This document shows, one piece after another, positions 32,249 to 41,394 of a stretch of DNA of 64,000 nt. Location of the stretch: the NCBI GenBank assembly GCA_900120415.1, contig FQLW01000005.1:666907-730906 (forward strand), read 5' to 3'. The translations under genes and the position numbers were made by a program. The first letter of the stretch is position 1. Every line of letters begins with the position of its first letter. This DNA is from Urmitella timonensis. GTDB lineage: Bacteria > Actinomycetota > Actinomycetes > Actinomycetales > Actinomycetaceae. Under the pieces are notes generated by a model, which searched no databases, was not told the origin of the DNA, and was given only the letters and a program-made list of their open reading frames with translations.

Positions 32249-34927
32249 ATGGCTGATAGCTCTTTTGGTTTGAAGATTGGCCTGGAGGGTGAGCGGGAGT
32301 TTAAGCGCGCTATCACGGATATTAACCGCGAGATGCGGGTACTCGGTTCGGAGATGAAGCTGGCTGCGTCAGCCTTTGATAAGAACGAGGTCTCGGTTTC
32401 GTCTTTGACGGCCAAAAATCAGGTGCTGGCCAAGGAGATTGAGGCGCAAAAAGCCAAGATTCAGACCCTTAAGAGTGCTCTTGATAACTCTGCTACCAGT
32501 TTTGGGGAAAATGATTCTCGGACGAAGAATTGGCAGATTCAGCTCAATAACGCTCAGGCGACTTTGAATGGTCTTGAGGGTGAGCTTAAAGAGAATAATT
32601 GTGCTCTTTCTAAGTTTGGCGATGAGGCTGATGGTGCGGGTGATGATGCGAAAACTGCAGCTAAGGATACTGGGCACTTAGAAAATGCTGTAGATGAGCT
32701 GGGTTCGCAGATGGATGGTACCAGTTCGAAGACCCGCATTTTTGGTGACGTGCTTAAAGCCAGCCTGGCAGCGGAAGCTGTTGTTGGTGGGGTTAAGGCT
32801 ATCGGGCACGCCATCGCGGGTATCGCTAAAGGCTTCGGCTCAGCGATGAAGGATGGTTTGGACTATAACGCCCGGATGGAGCAATACACCACTTCGTTTA
32901 CCACGATGCTGGGTGATCAAGCCAAAGCCCAAAAACTAGTCAATGATCTGAAGTTGGAAGCGGCTCGTACTCCGTTTGGGATGGAGGATCTAGCCAAGGC
33001 CACCCAAACGTTGATGGGGTTCGGCATGAGCGCTGAAGAATCCCAGGTACGCCTCAAACAGTTAGGTGATATCAGCCAGGGGGATGCGCAGAAGTTCGAA
33101 TCCCTCACGTTGGCGTTTGCTCAAATGAGCTCTACTGGCAAGCTGACTGGTCAGGATTTGAACCAGATGATTAACGCGGGGTTCAACCCTTTAGAGGAGA
33201 TTTCCCGTAAGACCGGTAAAAGTATCGGTGAGCTTAAAGAAGAGATGGCTAAGGGCGCGATCAGTGCGGATATGGTTGCGGATGCGTTTGCTAGTGCCAC
33301 AAGTGAGGGTGGCCGGTTTTATGGGGCGATGGATGCCCAGTCCAAAACCTTCTCTGGTCAACTCGCTACGTTAAAAGACGGGGTCGATAACCTTAAAGGT
33401 CTATTGGCTGGAGGTTTGACCACGGCTTTGGCTGGCACGGTGATGCCGATGGTTAATGGTTGGGTCGATGAACTCACCGGCGCGTTCGAGACCGGGGGCG
33501 CACCGGCCTTTATCGACGCCCTGGGGCAGATCTTGAAGGAAGCCCTGGAGTTTATTTCTAGCCAGCTCCCGCAAGTGGTGGATACCGGGATGAGTATACT
33601 GACTGCTTTGTTGGAGGGCATTATCGCTGTTCTGCCTTCCTTGGCAGACACTGCCGTGACGTTGATTGTGGCATTGGTGGAAGCGATTATTGAGGCGCTT
33701 CCGAGTCTGTTGGAGGCTGCGGTTCAGATTATCGCCACCTTGGTAGCTGGTATCGGCCAGGCTCTACCGGAGCTGATCCCGGCGGCGGTAGAAATGCTGA
33801 TGACCATGATCCAGGGGCTGATCGATAATTTGCCCCTGATTTTGGATGCAGCCCTGCAGTTGATTATTGGTCTTGCGCAGGGGTTGATTGCGGCTATTCC
33901 GGTGCTTGTTGAGGCTTTGCCGGAGTTGATTGGTGCGATTATTTCTTTCGTAATCGGGGCCGTCCCTCAGATTATCGAAGCTGGTATCGAGCTGTTAACC
34001 GCTCTGGTTGGTGCCTTGCCTGAAATTATTACCGCTATCACTGGGGCTTTGCCGTTGATTATTACCGCTATCCTTGGCGCGATTATCCAGGCAATCCCCC
34101 AGTTGATTAACGCGGGCGTGCAATTGTTGACGGCTCTTATTGGGGCGTTACCAACTATTATTAACGCGATTGTGGCGGCTTTGCCTCAAATCATCTGCGC
34201 CATATTGTCTGCTATTGGTGGGGCTATCCCTCTTCTTGTACAAGCGGGCATCCAACTATTAACCAGCCTGATACGGGCTTTACCGACCATTATTGGCACT
34301 GTAGTTTCGGCTATCCCGAGGATTATTTACGGCATTGTTAGAGCAGTGATGGGCGGGGTCGGGCAGATGATCAACGCTGGGGCATCCCTGGTTTCTGGGT
34401 TATGGCAGGGTATTCAGTCACTAGCGGGTTGGTTGTGGAACCGGGTCGCTAACTGGGTGTCTTCAATCTGGAATGGGATTCTCGGATTTTTCGGTATCCA
34501 TTCTCCTTCTAAGCAAATGGCGTGGGTTGGTGACATGCTAGTTGCTGGTCTAGCCGGAGCAATAACCACGCGCGGCCATAAGGCCGCCGATGCAGCAAAA
34601 GACATGGCTAAAGACACCATGGACGCTATGGAGGGGTTAACTAACGGGGTTAACGTACCTATCAAGGTCAGTAAGGATTTGTCTTTGCCAAGTACCGATC
34701 TGACCCCTGCCCCGGTTAAGCAAACATCGCAAACTGAAAAGGAAACTAAAACTTACAGCGTTGATGTTCAAGGGGTAGCAGATGCTACAGCTGCCCGGAT
34801 TCTTAAGGGTTTGGATATCAAGGTTGTTTTAAGTGATGGCACGCTAGTCGGCAAACTCGCACCCAAAATTGATCAGCAACTATCACGGCTATCTCGGCGT
34901 AACAATCTTTTAGCTGCGGGGGTGTAA
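32249..34927 (+). CDS. Tail tape measure protein
   Basis: About 892 residues from the ATG at 32249 (AAAAGGA 8 nt upstream). It has an N-terminal coiled coil (KEIEAQKAKIQTLKSALDN), the family region EAARTPFGMEDLAKATQTLM with GQDLNQMINAGFNPL, and then from about residue 420 a long hydrophobic array built of 38-40 residue units with the pattern LPxLIxAGIxLLTALIGALP. The C-terminus has GIHSPSKQMAWVGDMLVAG. It sets tail length and takes part in DNA delivery through the membrane. Its start is preserved in a relic at 9449. Confidence 0.92.
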   Translation: MADSSFGLKIGLEGEREFKRAITDINREMRVLGSEMKLAASAFDKNEVSVSSLTAKNQVLAKEIEAQKAKIQTLKSALDNSATSFGENDSRTKNWQIQLNNAQATLNGLEGELKENNCALSKFGDEADGAGDDAKTAAKDTGHLENAVDELGSQMDGTSSKTRIFGDVLKASLAAEAVVGGVKAIGHAIAGIAKGFGSAMKDGLDYNARMEQYTTSFTTMLGDQAKAQKLVNDLKLEAARTPFGMEDLAKATQTLMGFGMSAEESQVRLKQLGDISQGDAQKFESLTLAFAQMSSTGKLTGQDLNQMINAGFNPLEEISRKTGKSIGELKEEMAKGAISADMVADAFASATSEGGRFYGAMDAQSKTFSGQLATLKDGVDNLKGLLAGGLTTALAGTVMPMVNGWVDELTGAFETGGAPAFIDALGQILKEALEFISSQLPQVVDTGMSILTALLEGIIAVLPSLADTAVTLIVALVEAIIEALPSLLEAAVQIIATLVAGIGQALPELIPAAVEMLMTMIQGLIDNLPLILDAALQLIIGLAQGLIAAIPVLVEALPELIGAIISFVIGAVPQIIEAGIELLTALVGALPEIITAITGALPLIITAILGAIIQAIPQLINAGVQLLTALIGALPTIINAIVAALPQIICAILSAIGGAIPLLVQAGIQLLTSLIRALPTIIGTVVSAIPRIIYGIVRAVMGGVGQMINAGASLVSGLWQGIQSLAGWLWNRVANWVSSIWNGILGFFGIHSPSKQMAWVGDMLVAGLAGAITTRGHKAADAAKDMAKDTMDAMEGLTNGVNVPIKVSKDLSLPSTDLTPAPVKQTSQTEKETKTYSVDVQGVADATAARILKGLDIKVVLSDGTLVGKLAPKIDQQLSRLSRRNNLLAAGV

Positions 34928-34931
34928 ATCA

Positions 34932-35618
34932 ATGTACGGGTTTGTTCTCGACCATAAGGTTAGCTCTAAAAGCCTGGGTATCCGTTTTTGCGCACCTGTA
35001 GAAATCCCAGCTGCCGCCATGGGTGTAGATGATATTGAGGTGTCAGGACGGGCCGGCACTCTTACCCGCTTTAAAGGGTGGCAAGATGGCGAAATAACTT
35101 TGAAACTAGCGGTGCGTGGCGGGCTGGAATCATTCCGCAAAGCCGCTCACGCGTTGACTGGGGCCCACACGATTGGGTTTAGCGGTGAGCCTGGCATGTT
35201 CAGGTATCTTAAACACGTCAAAATATCACCAGCAGTGCCTTCGCTGGCCACTTGGGTAATGTTTGAAGCCGAGCTTTGTTGCCAGCCGTTTACCTACCTG
35301 GAAACCGGGCTTAAACGCCTTACTTTGAGCGGTTCGGGCACGATTATTAATCCTGGTCTTTTAGCTTCCGATCCGGTAATAACTGTTTTTGGTACCGGGG
35401 ATTTGGAACTAAAAATAAACGATACTATTTTGATAGTTTCTGCTCCTAGCGGGCAATTAACTATCGATACTGCCCGGCTTACAGCCCACGTTGCAGGTAA
35501 AACCGAAACCGATGGGATTTCAGGGCCCTTCCCGCAATTTTCTCCTGGTGCTAACCACATCGGGCTGGGCACAGGTATTTCAAGAATCGAAGTTAAAGGT
35601 AACTGGCGTACCTTGTAG
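34932..35618 (+). CDS. Distal tail protein (Dit-like)
   Basis: A 228-residue protein right after the tape measure, the usual place of the distal tail hub. Signs are the N-terminal SKSLGIRFCAPVEIP strand, the GRAGTLTRFKGWQDGEITL loop and FEAELCCQPFTYLE. It forms the adsorption-apparatus ring to which the tail spike attaches. Starts 4 nt after the tape-measure stop. Confidence 0.8.
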   Translation: MYGFVLDHKVSSKSLGIRFCAPVEIPAAAMGVDDIEVSGRAGTLTRFKGWQDGEITLKLAVRGGLESFRKAAHALTGAHTIGFSGEPGMFRYLKHVKISPAVPSLATWVMFEAELCCQPFTYLETGLKRLTLSGSGTIINPGLLASDPVITVFGTGDLELKINDTILIVSAPSGQLTIDTARLTAHVAGKTETDGISGPFPQFSPGANHIGLGTGISRIEVKGNWRTL

Positions 35619-35631
35619 AAAGGACTAATCC

Positions 35632-38292
35632 ATGATTACGATTCATGATCGTAGCGCTAGGGATTTTACTGCCAGTGGGTTAGCGGTGCTAGATCGCCAC
35701 GTTATCGACCCGATGGTCACTCAGGAACTAAACGGCAAGTTTTCCCTAACATTTTCCTACCCCTTTGATGGGCCATCAGCGAACCTGTTGGTAATAGAAA
35801 ACATCGTGGCCGCCCCGGTTCCAGGAATAAGCGGTAGGCAAGGATTTCGTATCAGCGAGGTCACCACCAGCCTTGACGGGATACTCGAAGTAGTTGCCCA
35901 TCACGTGTTTTATGACCTTTCTGCCAACCTTATCGCTGACACCTATGTGGTAAACAAAACCGCTAAAGCAGCCTTAGAGCAGCTGCTAGGGGCAGCCAAT
36001 AGCCCGCACGGTTTTAGCGCTAGTAGTTCAGATAACTCGCGTCGATCCTCTGCCCGCATAGTTAGAACCCCACTTAGCGCGGCTCTGTTAGATGACGGCG
36101 ACAACAGTTTTATTTCGCGTTGGGGCGGAGAGCTTATTTTCGATAACTGGCATATCCATCACGCGCCGCGCATAGGTGCTAATCGTGGCGTGGTTATTAG
36201 GGATCGTAAGAACCTGTCCGGGTACGAATCGAGCCTGGACTACACCACGGTAGTTACCCGGATTTTGCCGGTTGGTTACGACGGTCTGCTCCTGCCTGAA
36301 CTGTATGTGGACAGCCCTCGCATCAGCGACTATATCTGCCCGCGTATCAAGGTAATCCGTTATGGGCAGGTCAAAGCCATTAAGGATACGGAGAAGCCGC
36401 GTGAGGACGAACTGCCCCTAGAGCAAGCTCACGCATGGCTGCGCGCCCTTGCCAAAAGCGAGTACAAACTTGGCCTGGTTGATCAGCCATCTTGTGTCTA
36501 CAAGATTTCATTTGTTGACCTTTCCTGCGCCAAAGAATACGCGGATCTGCGCGAGTTAGAAACCCTAGCCTTGGGTGATATCGTGACCGTACGTCATAGC
36601 GACTTAGGTGTGGAGTTAACCTCGCGGGTAGTGTCCTATGAGTACAATCCGCTTGGCCAAGAATATATAAGCATTGAGCTAGGTAGCACCGCTCCTAAAT
36701 TCATCGACATCACCCGCACCATCACTACTGCCCGCGCCGAGGCTATCCAAGCCCAGCAGGTGGCAAGTATTGCGCTAGCTAGCGCGGATGGGAAAAACAC
36801 CAACCACTATGGCACCACCCAACCTGTATCAGCGCGGCTGGGGGATGTGTGGTTTAAAGATAATGGTGAGCAAGTAGGAATCTGGATCTACCGCGTTACT
36901 GATACTGGTCAGCCCGGGTGGGTCAGTCTTGCCACCGACTTGAACGCGGCTCAACTGGCGGCGAACTTGCAAGCAGCTAAAACCCAGATCGCGCAAGCAA
37001 ACGCTAGCGTTGAGCAAGTCCAAGCAAGCCTTAAACAAACCCAAGGCGAGCTAGTAAAAACTAATGCTGATACAGCGTATGCAAAAGCGCGGGCCGAAAA
37101 AGCTCTCCAGGATGCTACCAGCATCCAAAATGCTCTAGAAGCGTTCAAAGTGCAGGTAGCAGGTGAAACCAATAACATTAACTCCTCCTTGACGATGGTT
37201 TCAGACAACGTGAACCTGAGAGTTAAAAGAGCCGAGATTATTACCCAAATCAATCTGTCTAATGAAACCGTGCTGATTGATGCAGCAAAAGTACACATCA
37301 GTGGGCAAACCTCAATCGATGATGCCGTAATCGGTACCGCAATGATTGCCGATGCGGCTATCACTAACGCTAAAATCGGTCAGCTGTCAGCAGATAAAAT
37401 AACCACCGGTACCCTAGCGTCCGCGCGGATTGCCGCCGGGAGCATCACTAGCGATAAGCTCACGATTGCTAACGGATACATCCAAACAGCAATGATTAGC
37501 GACGCTGCTATAACTTCGGCGAAGATTGCTTACATAGATGCCAGCAAGATCACCACTGGTCTGCTTGATGCCAACCGGATCGCTGCGGGTTCCATTACGG
37601 CAGATAAGCTTTCCGCTAACGCTATCCAGGTTGGTCTTGCCGGGTGGACAAGTAATATTCGCATCAACCCCACCCAGATTTCTTGGTATAACGGTTCGGA
37701 ACTGGAAGGGAAAATCGCTAGTACCGGGATGCAGTTTTGGTACGGGAATCGATATATCGGACAGTTAGGCAGGGGCCATAAAAAGGATCATGAGGAAATA
37801 GAGGGTATCTCCACGTCGCTAGCTAACGAGGGTGACTATGTTGCCTGGACCTACCAAGATGCTCCAAACGGGGACTATTTCACGTGTTTGACCCTAGACC
37901 CAAAGGGACGGTTTTATGATTCGGCTGGCATCCACCTTGGGGCTGATCTGCGCACGAATGGTTACAAGTTCTATACCACCGAAAACAGATCGGTCACCTT
38001 GGAAGATTGTGTACTAACCGATAGGGGCACGCATCCAGGATGGGTCGGGCCGACAAAGCTAGCCAAAGTAGTATTCCACACCTATGACGTCATGATCGTC
38101 ACCAACGGCACGTTCTATAACATGACCCGACTTTTCGACCGGCTCTCAGACCTTATGAGCCGGGTAAACGGGCTCATCGGGCTGCTTAATCAGGGATGGA
38201 TCAGCACCATAACCTCCAAAGCGGATGGCACCATCTCCTGGACCTACTTCCATAACACCGGGTATCAACCAATGTCTACCAACACTGCCTAA
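35632..38292 (+). CDS. Tail spike / prophage tail endopeptidase-like protein
   Basis: An 886-residue tail-tip protein. Residues 1-370 resemble the Prophage_tail (tail-associated hub, gp44-like) family: LNGKFSLTFSYPFDG, RISEVTTSLDGILEVVAHHV, and RVVSYEYNPLGQEYISIELG. A helical segment with coiled-coil character follows (QLAANLQAAKTQIAQANASV). Then come repeats of the form DAAITxAKIxxxxASKITTG and RIAAGSITxDKL (about 560-660). The C-terminal 230 residues are the likely receptor-binding part. No clear catalytic motif was seen. Confidence 0.85.
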   Translation: MITIHDRSARDFTASGLAVLDRHVIDPMVTQELNGKFSLTFSYPFDGPSANLLVIENIVAAPVPGISGRQGFRISEVTTSLDGILEVVAHHVFYDLSANLIADTYVVNKTAKAALEQLLGAANSPHGFSASSSDNSRRSSARIVRTPLSAALLDDGDNSFISRWGGELIFDNWHIHHAPRIGANRGVVIRDRKNLSGYESSLDYTTVVTRILPVGYDGLLLPELYVDSPRISDYICPRIKVIRYGQVKAIKDTEKPREDELPLEQAHAWLRALAKSEYKLGLVDQPSCVYKISFVDLSCAKEYADLRELETLALGDIVTVRHSDLGVELTSRVVSYEYNPLGQEYISIELGSTAPKFIDITRTITTARAEAIQAQQVASIALASADGKNTNHYGTTQPVSARLGDVWFKDNGEQVGIWIYRVTDTGQPGWVSLATDLNAAQLAANLQAAKTQIAQANASVEQVQASLKQTQGELVKTNADTAYAKARAEKALQDATSIQNALEAFKVQVAGETNNINSSLTMVSDNVNLRVKRAEIITQINLSNETVLIDAAKVHISGQTSIDDAVIGTAMIADAAITNAKIGQLSADKITTGTLASARIAAGSITSDKLTIANGYIQTAMISDAAITSAKIAYIDASKITTGLLDANRIAAGSITADKLSANAIQVGLAGWTSNIRINPTQISWYNGSELEGKIASTGMQFWYGNRYIGQLGRGHKKDHEEIEGISTSLANEGDYVAWTYQDAPNGDYFTCLTLDPKGRFYDSAGIHLGADLRTNGYKFYTTENRSVTLEDCVLTDRGTHPGWVGPTKLAKVVFHTYDVMIVTNGTFYNMTRLFDRLSDLMSRVNGLIGLLNQGWISTITSKADGTISWTYFHNTGYQPMSTNTA

Positions 38293-38322
38293 ACCAGGCT
38301 GTATTCAAGAAAGGAATACGTC

Positions 38323-38760
38323 ATGAAAATTTGGATAGCTAACAAGCACCTAACCGGGCTAACAGAACTATTAGCTGCTATGAGTCTTAAACCTGGCCCT
38401 TCTAGAGCTAGAACCAAACTGCTAGAGCTAGTACGACAGGCCGCCAAGCGTTTTAGCGATGACGAATACGAACTGGTAACCCAATACGCGTCCCTAAACG
38501 AAAACGGCAAACCCCGCATCGATCCTGGGGGAACATTCACTCTGGCATGCCCAGAAAAAGCCCAAGAATTCTTCACCGCTCGTCAGAGCCTATTCGATTC
38601 CCTGGCCGAAGTATCTGGGCCAACCTATCAAAACCATCTCCAAGAAGTAAAAAGCCTCATAGAAACCTATGACGGTGAGCTATCCGGGCAACAAGCAGAA
38701 GCATTCTGTGCGTTAAGCGAAGCGCTAGAGCAAGCCATAAGCAAAGGAGAAACCTCATGA
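38323..38760 (+). CDS. Phage protein, DUF1617-like
   Basis: A 145-residue soluble helical protein between tail spike and holin. SLKPGPSRARTKLLELVRQA, then EYELVTQYASLNENGKPRID, resemble the DUF1617 family of siphovirus tail-end genes (role unknown). Its stop overlaps the next start (ATGA). Confidence 0.6.
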   Translation: MKIWIANKHLTGLTELLAAMSLKPGPSRARTKLLELVRQAAKRFSDDEYELVTQYASLNENGKPRIDPGGTFTLACPEKAQEFFTARQSLFDSLAEVSGPTYQNHLQEVKSLIETYDGELSGQQAEAFCALSEALEQAISKGETS

Positions 38761-38924
38761 TTGAGCAAGCGATAATCCCGATCCCTTCTGACCCGAAACC
38801 AGCCCCGCCAGGAAAAATAAAAAACACAGACAATCGTGTAGTGGTATTACCCAGAAAAAACACTATGGATATCACTCGCCTGGCACTGCAAGCCCTAAGG
38901 CGCTCCCAAATACAAACCGAATAG
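38757..38924 (+). CDS. Small phage protein (55 aa)
   Basis: Short gene coupled to the preceding one by an ATGA overlap, with AAAGGAG upstream. The product has a proline-rich start (PIPSDPKPAPPGK), a basic centre and a C-terminal helix (MDITRLALQALRRSQ). Not recognised. Position is that of the small XkdX-like proteins before holins, without clear sequence match. Confidence 0.55.
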   Translation: MIEQAIIPIPSDPKPAPPGKIKNTDNRVVVLPRKNTMDITRLALQALRRSQIQTE

Positions 38925-39034
38925 CGCCGCCTTGTTTGAAGTTTCAATGCCTGCGTTGTGCAGGCATTTCTTATATCCGCAATCCCCCATGCTTGTGCTA
39001 ACCCGTTAACTATTTTGAAAGGACAGCAAGAATT

Positions 39035-39589
39035 TTGTCTATCAAAACCATTTGGATGCTATTCCAAGGCGTAATCACCGCTATAGGTGCTTGGCTAGGA
39101 GCCTTTCTCGGTGGAACCGATTCCCTGCTTTACGCGATCGTAGCCTTCACCATCATCGACTACGCCACCGGAATACTAGCCGCAATCAACGCCCACAAAC
39201 TATCCAGCTCGGTAGGGTTTCGCGGTATCGCCCGCAAAATCCTAATCTTCGCCCTCATCGGACTAGCCCACCTGCTCGATGTCCATGTTCTTGGCACCCC
39301 CGGAGTGCTACGCACCGCCACCATCTTCTTCTACCTATCCAACGAGGGCATCTCCGTACTGGAAAACGCTGCACTGTTAGGTCTGCCGATCCCGGGCGGA
39401 CTAAAACAAGCACTGGACACAATCAAGCAAACCGGTCAAAACCAGCCCGCCTTAAAAACCAGCTCAACACCACCTGCTAAGGCGAGCAGTCCAGATAAAT
39501 ACTCCCCGCCCATCCCTCAGGCAGACCAGACCAACCCGGGCAAATATCTGCCCCAACACGCCCTGCCCGACGAAATAGAAAAGCCATGA
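39035..39589 (+). CDS. Phage holin (holin-4 type)
   Basis: A 184-residue membrane protein that would form lysis holes for the endolysin. TTG start at 39035 with GAAAGGA upstream. It has three or four hydrophobic segments and the family signatures LLYAIVAFTIIDYATGILAA and FRGIARKILIFALIGLAHLL with SNEGISVLENAALLG. The last 50 residues are a hydrophilic proline-rich tail, longer than usual. Coupled to the next gene by an ATGA overlap. Confidence 0.9.
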   Translation: MSIKTIWMLFQGVITAIGAWLGAFLGGTDSLLYAIVAFTIIDYATGILAAINAHKLSSSVGFRGIARKILIFALIGLAHLLDVHVLGTPGVLRTATIFFYLSNEGISVLENAALLGLPIPGGLKQALDTIKQTGQNQPALKTSSTPPAKASSPDKYSPPIPQADQTNPGKYLPQHALPDEIEKP

Positions 39590-39744
39590 AAACATGCATG
39601 AAAACAATTCTTAAATTCCTGGCACTCCTAGCAGTCTTAACGCTACTTACCGCCGGGATCTGGCTCGTTTTCGCCATATTCCTTTCATGGATATTAACCC
39701 CGCTTATCTACCTGATCGCACTTTTTATCTTGGCCACCGGCTAA
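39586..39744 (+). CDS. Small two-helix membrane protein of the lysis cassette
   Basis: A 52-residue protein starting MKTCMKTILK, then two hydrophobic helices (FLALLAVLTLLTAGIWLVF and FLSWILTPLIYLIALFIL). It overlaps the holin stop (ATGA) and lies before the endolysin gene. The likely role is a second holin or antiholin. Confidence 0.65.
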   Translation: MKTCMKTILKFLALLAVLTLLTAGIWLVFAIFLSWILTPLIYLIALFILATG

Positions 39745-39774
39745 ACCAACCAAAAAAGAAACGGAGAACCCAAA

Positions 39775-40584
39775 ATGAAGAACTGGAACACTCTAGAAGC
39801 TGACCTGAACCTTTTGATGAACAAACACTTCACCAAAGGCAGACAAGGCCGATCCATCAACAAAATCATCCTGCACCACAACGATGGAAACCTTTCCATA
39901 CAAGGATGCTGGAACGTATGGCAAACCCGACCCGCCTCCGCGCACTACCAAGTAGAAACCAGTGGTCGCATCGGACAACTCGTCTGGGATCGGGACACTG
40001 CCTGGCACGCGGGAAATTGGGTAGCCAACACCACCTCGATTGGAATCGAACACGCAGACGCATCCACCCACCCCTACCGTATCTCCGATGCCTGCCTAGA
40101 AAACGGGGCGCACCTGGTCGCCGCCCTGTGTCACTACTACAAGCTAGGCCGACCGGTCTGGGGTAAAAACGTATTTGGACACCGCAACTTTTCCGCAACC
40201 GAATGCCCCGCCTCCATAGCCGGATCCCAACACGCAACCTACATGGCAAGAGCCTGCTACTGGTACGACCAAATCAGCGGAAACAAACCCAACCCGCCAT
40301 CTGCCGGTAAACCAGATATTGAAGCACTAGCCAACGCAGTTATCCGCGGCGAATACGGCAACGGAGACCAGCGACGCGCACGCCTAGGTAGCCTCTACGA
40401 CGCCGTGCAACGCAGAGTCAACGAAAAACTCGGGGCACGATCTACGCCGACCTCACCAAATATTGATGCCTTGGCAGACGCCGTGATTCGAGGAGACTAC
40501 GGCAACGGCGCTACCCGCCGGGCACGCCTGGGAAATCTTTACAACCAGGTACAAGCTAGAGTGAACCAAAAGCTTGGCTGCTGA
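39775..40584 (+). CDS. Endolysin: N-acetylmuramoyl-L-alanine amidase with two Cpl-7 repeats
   Basis: A 269-residue cell-wall hydrolase. Residues 20-170 are an Amidase_2/PGRP-like domain with KIILHHNDGN (zinc His about 34), WHAGNW, SIGIEHAD and FGHRNFSATECPA (second His and Cys ligands). Residues about 186-222 and 231-269 are two near-identical Cpl-7-type (CW_7) wall-binding repeats with ALANAVIRGEYGNGDQRRAR and ALADAVIRGDYGNGATRRAR. AACGGAGAA precedes the ATG. A strong terminator ends the operon after it. Confidence 0.93.
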   Translation: MKNWNTLEADLNLLMNKHFTKGRQGRSINKIILHHNDGNLSIQGCWNVWQTRPASAHYQVETSGRIGQLVWDRDTAWHAGNWVANTTSIGIEHADASTHPYRISDACLENGAHLVAALCHYYKLGRPVWGKNVFGHRNFSATECPASIAGSQHATYMARACYWYDQISGNKPNPPSAGKPDIEALANAVIRGEYGNGDQRRARLGSLYDAVQRRVNEKLGARSTPTSPNIDALADAVIRGDYGNGATRRARLGNLYNQVQARVNQKLGC

Positions 40585-40606
40585 TCCATTAACTATTTTC
40601 TTTTCC

Positions 40607-40648
40607 GGCCCCGCCACCATCTTCTGTTCGGCAGATGGTGGCGGGGCC
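40607..40648 (+). terminator. Strong terminator closing the late phage operon
   Basis: GGCCCCGCCACCATC (40607-40621) pairs perfectly with GATGGTGGCGGGGCC (40634-40648), followed by TTCTTTGTTTG. Confidence 0.92.
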
Positions 40649-40718
40649 TTCTTTGTTTGTAGGGGTGCAGGTTAACTTTCTGATCCTTTCTGGCCTTCTT
40701 TCAGGAGGTAGAAACATC

Positions 40719-41138
40719 GTGACAGTTTTCAATGACACAACAAAAGCTCAAGTGCGTTCTCTACGAAAAGTTGGAATGCCCTTGGCAAAGATCGCTAGTG
40801 AGCTTGGACTTAACGTCAATACCGTCAAAAGCTGGTGCCGACGCAACAACATCACACCATCTAGCACCAACAAAACTGTGGTGAGGGTAGCTGACGTGGT
40901 GGGCTGCCTGATATGCGGAAGTGAACTAACAATACGCCAATCTCGGTTTTGTAGTCAGTCCTGCCGACGGGCCTGGTGGAAAACCCACCCAGACCAGATC
41001 AACCGCAAAGCGTTCTACACCTTTACCTGTGCTCACTGTGCAAAACAATTCACCGCCTATGGAAACGCTAAACGTAAATACTGCTGCCATCCTTGCTACA
41101 TTAGGCACCGCTTTGGAACCCAAGGTGGGCGCGGGTGA
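40719..41138 (+). CDS. HTH and double zinc-finger protein next to the recombinases
   Basis: About 139 residues from the GTG at 40719, with a perfect AGGAGGT 6 nt upstream. The N-terminal half is a sigma-70/resolvase-type HTH (KVGMPLAKIASELGLNVNTV, then KSWCRRNN). The C-terminal half has two Cys4-type fingers: CLICG with FCSQSCRRAWW, and CAHC with YCCHPCYIRHRFG. Genes of this build precede paired serine recombinases in Gram-positive elements and may help integration or excision; the role is not established here. Confidence 0.75.
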   Translation: MTVFNDTTKAQVRSLRKVGMPLAKIASELGLNVNTVKSWCRRNNITPSSTNKTVVRVADVVGCLICGSELTIRQSRFCSQSCRRAWWKTHPDQINRKAFYTFTCAHCAKQFTAYGNAKRKYCCHPCYIRHRFGTQGGRG

Positions 41139-41323
41139 GCGCCATAGATATTGATGCGGAGATCGCGCTCATAAGGACAGTCAACTTTATCGACCAGCTC
41201 ACCGATAAAGGCACACTAACACCCACAGAAGCACGCAGCGTTCTCGGCGCGCTGGAAAGCAAATCTAAGGCACTAATCGGTTCATTGTTATTAAGGGTTC
41301 GACTTGATAAACACCAAGATTAG
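41135..41323 (+). CDS. Small SHOCT-like protein
   Basis: A 62-residue protein starting at a GTG overlapping the preceding stop (GTGA). The centre FIDQLTDKGTLTPTEARSVL resembles the SHOCT short helical motif. It forms an operon with the zinc-finger protein and the recombinases. Function unknown. Confidence 0.55.
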   Translation: MSAIDIDAEIALIRTVNFIDQLTDKGTLTPTEARSVLGALESKSKALIGSLLLRVRLDKHQD

Positions 41324-41394
41324 AGCATGTATGGATACAACGCGAAACAGTACGTGACAAGCAATAACAATAAGGGAATGCGAGACTAGATAGC

